Below are positions 43,049-47,120 of a stretch of DNA of 47,120 bases, piece after piece; the first letter of the stretch is position 1, and each line of letters begins with the position of its first letter. This DNA comes from Rhodospirillales bacterium (GTDB taxonomy: Bacteria; Pseudomonadota; Alphaproteobacteria; ATCC43930; CGMCC-115725), in the NCBI GenBank assembly GCA_027315365.1, contig DAHUYF010000083.1:1-47120 (forward strand), in the 5' to 3' direction. The position numbers and the translations under genes are program-made. The notes beneath the pieces were generated by a model. That model ran no database searches. It saw nothing but the letters and a program-made list of their open reading frames with translations, and was not told the DNA's origin.

Positions 43049-44068
43049 ATGAACGCCATCTCGCCAGTCGCCATGCTAGAACATAGAGAGAACAAAAGCA
43101 ACAGCTCCGACTCCGGCGCCGGCCCGGCCGGGGATGCGGTGCTGCTCGACGCCTATTCCCGCGCCGTCACGGGTGCGGTCGACCGCGTCGGCCCGGCGGT
43201 GCTGCATCTCCAGGTCGAAGCCGCCGACGGCCGTGGCGGCGCCGGCTCGGGCGTGGTCTTCACCCCGGACGGCTATGTGCTCACCAACAGCCATGTGGTC
43301 GCCGGGGCCAAGCGCCTGCAGGCGACATTTCCCGACGGCCGGACGATGACCGCGAGCCTGGTCGGCGACGATCCCGACACCGATCTCGCGGTGCTGCGGC
43401 TCGCCGGCGAGGCGCCGGCCTTCGCCCGCCTTGGCGACGCGCGCAAGCTGCGCGTCGGCCAGCTGGTCATCGCCATCGGCAATCCCTTTGGCTTCCAGGC
43501 GACGGTGACGGCGGGGGTGGTGAGCGCGCTCGGCCGCAGCCTGCGCGCGCGCTCCGGCCGGCTGATCGACAGCGTCATCCAGACCGACGCCGCGCTCAAC
43601 CCCGGCAATTCCGGCGGCCCGCTGGTGACCGCGTCCGGCGAGGTGGTCGGCATCAACACCGCGATCATCGCCATGGCGCAAGGCATCTGCTTCTCGATCT
43701 CGGCGAATACCGTCGAGTTCGTGGCATCGCGCCTCATCCGCGACGGCCGCGTCCGGCGCTCCTATATCGGCCTCTCCGGGCAGAACCTCATCCTGCCGCG
43801 CCGCGTCGTGCGCTTCCACGACCTCGCGCGCGACAGCGGCGTGCGCGTCGAGGCTACCTCCGCCGATGGCGCCGCGCGCCAAGCCGGGCTGCTTTCCGGA
43901 GACATCATCGTCGGCTTTGCCGGCGAGCCGGTCGGCACGGTCGATGAACTGCACCGGCTGCTGACCGAGGAACGCGTCGGCAAGCCTGCCGCGGTGACGG
44001 TGCTGCGCCGGGCGGACAAGCGCGAGTTCGCGGTGGTGCCGCGGGAGGGGGCGCCGGGGGGGCGGTAA
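43049..44068 (+). CDS. Trypsin-like serine protease with PDZ domain (DegP/HtrA-like)
   Basis: A 339-aa protease. The trypsin domain has catalytic His82 (TNSHVV), Asp112 (DTDLAVL) and Ser188 (NPGNSGGP), and a C-terminal PDZ domain covers about 240-335 (AGLLSGDIIVGFAGEPVGTVDEL). HtrA-type proteins are usually periplasmic, but the N-terminus here is polar (Glu/Lys/Ser/Asn-rich at 11-25) with no signal peptide or membrane anchor, which suggests a cytoplasmic or unconventional location. An alternative ATG at 43073 is also non-hydrophobic. Regulated proteolysis of unknown clients is the likely role. Confidence 0.9.
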   Translation: MNAISPVAMLEHRENKSNSSDSGAGPAGDAVLLDAYSRAVTGAVDRVGPAVLHLQVEAADGRGGAGSGVVFTPDGYVLTNSHVVAGAKRLQATFPDGRTMTASLVGDDPDTDLAVLRLAGEAPAFARLGDARKLRVGQLVIAIGNPFGFQATVTAGVVSALGRSLRARSGRLIDSVIQTDAALNPGNSGGPLVTASGEVVGINTAIIAMAQGICFSISANTVEFVASRLIRDGRVRRSYIGLSGQNLILPRRVVRFHDLARDSGVRVEATSADGAARQAGLLSGDIIVGFAGEPVGTVDELHRLLTEERVGKPAAVTVLRRADKREFAVVPREGAPGGR

Positions 44069-44181
44069 CGAAACGTGATGATCCCTCCGGCAGTTTGCTG
44101 GGCAGCGTCGGAGCGCGACCAAGTTCGGCACGCATTCACTGTCTGACCGACGCAGCGCGAGACCAAGCTTGCATAGGCCCT

Positions 44182-44835
44182 TTACGGGTTCTTCCCGAAA
44201 TTCGGGTCGTAGGGGCCGGCCAATATGCCTTGGCCCTTTGTATTGAAGGCGACCGAATTTACCCGCGCGGCAAGCGGCATGTAGCTAGGATGAGCACGCT
44301 CAATGGCCGCGGTGATCGCGTCCGCCACGAGAGCGGCAACGATATTGCCGCTCCCCGCGGCTTGCGGCGAATATTGCAGGTGAACCTCGCGATCCCAAAG
44401 CGTTTGCCCCGTTCTGCCACTCTTCAAGACATAGTGGACGTCGACGATCGTCGTCGTGGAGAGAAGCACGTAGCGAGCGTCCCAGTGCTCGATACTGGCA
44501 TAGAGGATCGCATCTGCGCCGAATAGGCCAGCGAGCCTGGTGGGGTCGGATTGAGCGACGAAGTCAGCGTCCGATAGCCCGTCGTCATCCATGGTGTGCT
44601 TCACCATGTTGACGGGGAAAACGTAATAGCCATGCTCGGCCAACGGCGTCGAAAGTGTCACGAGAAAATTGTCCGGAGCGTCGACCTGAGTGGTCCGGTT
44701 GACGACAGGCGCGATCAGGATCGAGCGAGGCGCAGCCTGCTGGAATGCCGTGTAGTCCTTCGGCGCTAAAGGCTTCGCACAGCCGGTCAGCGCGATGACC
44801 CCCGCCACCAAGCTCAGTCGGATGATTGCATTCAA
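44182..44835 (-). CDS. DUF799 (GNA1162-like) lipoprotein
   Basis: A 217-aa exported lipoprotein with lipobox LTGC (Cys19) and a DUF799 domain (RSILIAPVVNRTTQVDAPDNFLVTL, PLAEHGYYVFPVNM, DADFVAQSDPTRLAGLFGADAILYASI). DUF799 proteins, such as Neisseria GNA1162, resemble the TolB N-terminal/CsgG-type fold and are outer-membrane associated. Last gene of the CsgG operon, 11 nt after DUF4810. The three-protein set CsgG/DUF4810/DUF799 recurs across Proteobacteria, which implies one envelope complex. Confidence 0.88.
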   Translation of the reverse strand: MNAIIRLSLVAGVIALTGCAKPLAPKDYTAFQQAAPRSILIAPVVNRTTQVDAPDNFLVTLSTPLAEHGYYVFPVNMVKHTMDDDGLSDADFVAQSDPTRLAGLFGADAILYASIEHWDARYVLLSTTTIVDVHYVLKSGRTGQTLWDREVHLQYSPQAAGSGNIVAALVADAITAAIERAHPSYMPLAARVNSVAFNTKGQGILAGPYDPNFGKNP

Positions 44836-44846
44836 TTTGGCACTCC

Positions 44847-45251
44847 TCAGGACGATGGCGGGAGCTTCTCACCGCCGCCGGAAGCGGGCTTGTCGGCTTT
44901 CTGAGGTTGGTTTGGGCCTTTCGCGGCGGCGATCTCCTTGTCCATGAAAGCCGCCGCTTCCGGCCACGACTGCTTCTCGCGCTGGAACAACTGGATGGCC
45001 TGGGCGGTATCGCCATGTGCTAGCATCATGTATCCGTATTCGGCGTAGATGCCGGGCGGCACCTTTTTCCCCGTGTCGCCGGCTGCGACGATCGCGGCCA
45101 GAGATTTTTCGTATTCGGGCTCGTCGCCCGGATTGCCATAATAATCGTATAAGGAATTGCTGTAGCTGCCCCAATAATACTTGTCGTGCGGCTGACAGGC
45201 GGCAAGCGCCAGTCCGAGTCCTATGAGGGATACGATTCCTGCTGCTCTCAT
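44847..45251 (-). CDS. DUF4810 lipoprotein
   Basis: A 134-aa lipoprotein with lipobox LAAC (Cys19), then a Tyr-rich DKYYWGSYSNSLYDYYGNPG opening and an AIQLFQREKQSWPEAAAFMDKEI helix typical of DUF4810. It ends in a Pro/Lys-rich tail. The fold is probably helical and TPR-like. It overlaps the preceding small lipoprotein gene by 4 nt. Role unknown; it travels with CsgG-like and DUF799 proteins. Confidence 0.85.
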   Translation of the reverse strand: MRAAGIVSLIGLGLALAACQPHDKYYWGSYSNSLYDYYGNPGDEPEYEKSLAAIVAAGDTGKKVPPGIYAEYGYMMLAHGDTAQAIQLFQREKQSWPEAAAFMDKEIAAAKGPNQPQKADKPASGGGEKLPPSS

Positions 45252-45565
45252 TGCGAGTGATCCGGAAGGTCGATGGTCTTTGTGCCTTCGCCCAGAAACA
45301 CGTTTTGTGAGTACAGAACCTGATCACCGATCCTGACGACCACGTGATGGACGCCGGGATCAACGGTCAGAGTCTGGTTTTGGCCATCGAATGCCGCAGC
45401 CAGGCCGGCCACCCGACCGTCTAGCAGTAGCACCGCATCGGGCGGCGCATGGGCGAATTGGAGATGTGGGCGGTCGTCGACCGTTTCGACCCTCGAGACC
45501 GGAGGGGTGCACGAGCAGAGGAGAAAAGCGGCGGCGACGGCGCTCAGCGCCCTGAGCGTCATCAT
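45248..45565 (-). CDS. Small lipoprotein, PEGA-like beta domain
   Basis: A 105-aa lipoprotein with lipobox LCSC (Cys19). The mature part has DAVLLLDGRVAGLAAAFDG and a TLTVDPGVHHVVVRIGDQVLYSQNVFLGEG segment, the pattern of a small PEGA-like beta-sandwich. I am not certain of the family. It is coupled by ATGA-type 4-nt overlaps both to the CsgG gene upstream and to DUF4810 downstream, so it is surely part of that unit. Confidence 0.75.
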   Translation of the reverse strand: MMTLRALSAVAAAFLLCSCTPPVSRVETVDDRPHLQFAHAPPDAVLLLDGRVAGLAAAFDGQNQTLTVDPGVHHVVVRIGDQVLYSQNVFLGEGTKTIDLPDHSQ

Positions 45566-46518
45566 TTCCCGACCTCGGCGACGAAGAGAGTCGCCTTTTG
45601 GGCAGCCAGAATAGAGCCCGACACCAGCCTGCAGATCGAGCCTTCATCGGTTTCGTTGTCGCCGAATGTGCTTTGAACGACGATTTCGCCCACTTGAGTT
45701 GGAGGAAGCGCGACATCAAAGCCGCTCTGAGCACTTCGCACGCTGCTGCCGGACTCCATGACGGCTAAATGGTCACCGGCCTTCAGCCCTTGGCGCTTGC
45801 CGCCCGAAATGATCACTTGCGAGCCCTCGACCTTCAGAATGTCGCTGCGCCAAGGCCGCTCCGCCAATTTGGTGACGACCTGATTGAGGACGTCCGAGAT
45901 GGCGGCCCCGATAGCGCGGTCGTTGAGGGTCGAGTCATATCCGGCACGATCGCCGAATCCCATCACGGTTGCGGCCTCGGTCGTTGCCTTGCCGGCCCCG
46001 GAGGCGGTGAAGAACACACGCGCCGTCTTGACGTCGATCAATCTGAGTTCAACCTTCGCCCGCGCCACCTGTCGCTTCGTGTTGCTGAGGAAGCCTGCCT
46101 CGCCTTCAATCTCTCTCCCAAACTCGGTCAGCGAGCCGATGATCAAGGCGTCGGCCCCGACGTTGTTTCCCTGGACTCCCGAAAATTCCTGTTCGCCGCG
46201 CGCGAGCCAGAGATCGGGCCGCTCCAGAACGATGAATTTCCCGGACTGCACCAGCATGGTGCTCAGCATATCGCTCGTTTGCCGTCCCAAGGGGTCCATC
46301 TGCTCCCCGGTGAGCAGCGCCTTTCCGTAGAGCGTCTCGTTCGTGAACCGGCCGATGGCGACCTTGCGCTTGTAGACCAGCGCTTGCGTGGCAGGGGCGA
46401 TAACGACCGCAGGCTTAGGCGCCTCGACTTGCTGCGGCACGGGGGAACTAGTGGCACAAGCAGCCAGAACACCCGAGGCCGCCAATGCCACCCCGAAGCT
46501 CAGAAAACGCAGGTGCAT
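45562..46518 (-). CDS. CsgG/HfaB-family outer-membrane lipoprotein
   Basis: A 318-aa lipoprotein with lipobox LAAC (Cys20) and a CsgG domain (KVAIGRFTNETLYG, LGRQTSDMLSTMLVQSGKFIVLER, GADALIIGSLTEFGRE, RAKVELRLIDVKTARVFFTASG). CsgG forms the nonameric curli secretion pore; HfaB is the holdfast relative. No curlin or csgE/F gene is here, so this is one of the stand-alone CsgG relatives that pair with DUF4810 and DUF799. After about residue 240 it has an extra C-terminal beta domain (KRQGLKAGDHLAVM...) beyond the core CsgG domain. First gene of the operon. Confidence 0.88.
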   Translation of the reverse strand: MHLRFLSFGVALAASGVLAACATSSPVPQQVEAPKPAVVIAPATQALVYKRKVAIGRFTNETLYGKALLTGEQMDPLGRQTSDMLSTMLVQSGKFIVLERPDLWLARGEQEFSGVQGNNVGADALIIGSLTEFGREIEGEAGFLSNTKRQVARAKVELRLIDVKTARVFFTASGAGKATTEAATVMGFGDRAGYDSTLNDRAIGAAISDVLNQVVTKLAERPWRSDILKVEGSQVIISGGKRQGLKAGDHLAVMESGSSVRSAQSGFDVALPPTQVGEIVVQSTFGDNETDEGSICRLVSGSILAAQKATLFVAEVGK

Positions 46519-46551
46519 CGCAGCTTTCTGCCCTCCCCTCTTCGTAGCTCA

Positions 46552-46580
46552 ACAGTAGCTTTTGTCGCATACAAAATCAA
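46552..46580 (-). promoter_or_regulatory. Candidate promoter of the CsgG operon
   Basis: On the minus strand TTGATT, a 17-nt spacer and TACTGT lie about 35 nt before the CsgG start, in AT-richer sequence. The -35 box is good and the -10 box is fair. No other promoter-like site was seen between here and the start. Confidence 0.4.
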
Positions 46581-46750
46581 CCTATGAATGCGTCGCCTAC
46601 GCACGCATCAAGGTGACTGCAGCAAGGATCAGGCCTTAGTCCGGCAGGATATTATTGCGGCCTCGACATGCTCGATGCCGAAGGCCAGCGCTGCGACGTC
46701 GAGAGTCTCTCGATCGTCGACTACCTGAGGCACGCTGGGGAGAGTTAGCG

Positions 46751-47119
46751 TCAGCCGTCGTCACCTGGGCCGCATTCTTGTGCCAGCGCCTCCCCATCCG
46801 CGCTGGCGATCAGCCGCTTCGGCACCAGCAGCAGCACCGGCAGGATCAGCGCGTAGACCGCCGTGATCGCGATCACGCAGACGGTGAAGCCGCCATAGCG
46901 GTCGTAAAGGAGGGTGCCGAGGACGTCGCCGAAGCGGGCGGCGACGAAGAACAGCGCGCTCGACAGCATCAGCGTCGTGCCCTGGAGCGCGCGCGGGCAG
47001 GAGCGGATGAGCAGGTCGATATAGGCGGCGCTGGCGACGCCGCCCATCAGGCCCATCGGCGCGGCCGCGATCAGCGCGGCGGCGACCGAGTGGATGAAGA
47101 GCAGCGGCACCATCTGCGG
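46751..47119 (-). CDS. MFS transporter, C-terminal part (cut by window edge)
   Basis: The last 120 or more residues of an integral membrane protein; the frame stays open to the window edge, so the start lies outside. Three to four hydrophobic segments (VPLLFIHSVAAALIAAAPMGLMGG, AYIDLLIRSCPRALQGTTLML, FGDVLGTLLYDRYGGFTVCVIAI, YALILPVLLLVPKRLI) and an acidic tail are typical of MFS carriers; the IDLLIRSCP loop recalls BT1/folate-type members. Substrate unknown. The 230 nt between it and the CsgG gene hold only the promoter and an unassigned short frame. Confidence 0.75.
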   Translation of the reverse strand, partial: PQMVPLLFIHSVAAALIAAAPMGLMGGVASAAYIDLLIRSCPRALQGTTLMLSSALFFVAARFGDVLGTLLYDRYGGFTVCVIAITAVYALILPVLLLVPKRLIASADGEALAQECGPGDDG

Positions 47120-47120
47120 C

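Noticed and set aside
46617-46743. Short frame (YYCGLDMLDAEGQRCDVESLSIVDYLRHAGES-like, stop at 46743)
   Set aside because: Composition is protein-like and it could be the last bit of a decayed gene, but it is only about 42 codons with no start, no ribosome site and no family match.

Overview
The window is GC-rich, gene-dense DNA that looks like an alphaproteobacterial chromosome. Supporting signs are the gyrA-coaD pair with a 4-nt overlap, paired crcB genes, DHA2 and TAXI transport families, PAS-rich hybrid kinases with the AHDFNNLL phosphoacceptor motif, and many ATGA/GTGA start-stop overlaps. A Rhodospirillales- or Rhizobiales-like member is my inference; nothing here fixes a genus. The only truly housekeeping genes are gyrA, coaD, ssb, ppa and mazG.

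Left end (1-8.5 kb): the edge of a type VI secretion (T6SS) locus. It holds the tail of an unknown gene, a disordered protein, the sheath-recycling ATPase TssH/ClpV, a VgrG spike with an extended C-terminal beta-helix, a MORN-repeat protein, a DUF4280 PAAR-like tip protein, a proline-rich candidate cargo or effector, and a membrane-anchored SPOR protein. 8.5-14 kb: a less GC-rich orphan branched-chain-type binding protein, a 0.7-kb gene-free stretch, a pentapeptide-repeat protein, a DHA2 efflux pump and a DUF2147 protein.

14.0-16.6 kb: a compact unit crcB-crcB-DUF190-ppa-mazG that couples fluoride export to the fluoride-sensitive pyrophosphatase and to a PPi-producing NTP pyrophosphohydrolase. 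16.7-22 kb: three orphan periplasmic-type binding proteins of three families with no permease. The TAXI and SBP_bac_5 genes sit behind a promoter-like 78-bp element that recurs 3.9 kb away, in front of a truncated copy of the SBP_bac_5 signal peptide. 22-27 kb: a GST, then gyrA-coaD-glycosyltransferase on the minus strand.

27.5-38 kb: a CHRD lipoprotein with an overlapping cupredoxin, a five-PAS hybrid kinase, a heme-oxygenase-like redox protein divergent from an MFS exporter with three dyad sites between them, a Cache-type hybrid kinase divergent from a single-domain response regulator, and an MlaE-type permease broken by a one-base frameshift. 38-44 kb: a MoxR/VWA (CoxD/CoxE-like) pair, an FAD monooxygenase, ssb and a trypsin-like PDZ protease with no visible signal peptide. 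44-46.6 kb: a four-gene CsgG / small lipoprotein / DUF4810 / DUF799 operon of outer-membrane lipoproteins. The right edge cuts an MFS transporter.

No tRNA, rRNA, CRISPR array or insertion sequence was seen. The best candidates for something undescribed are the T6SS cargo module, the duplicated promoter with its signal-peptide stub, and the divergent HDO-like/MFS pair with its operator cluster.
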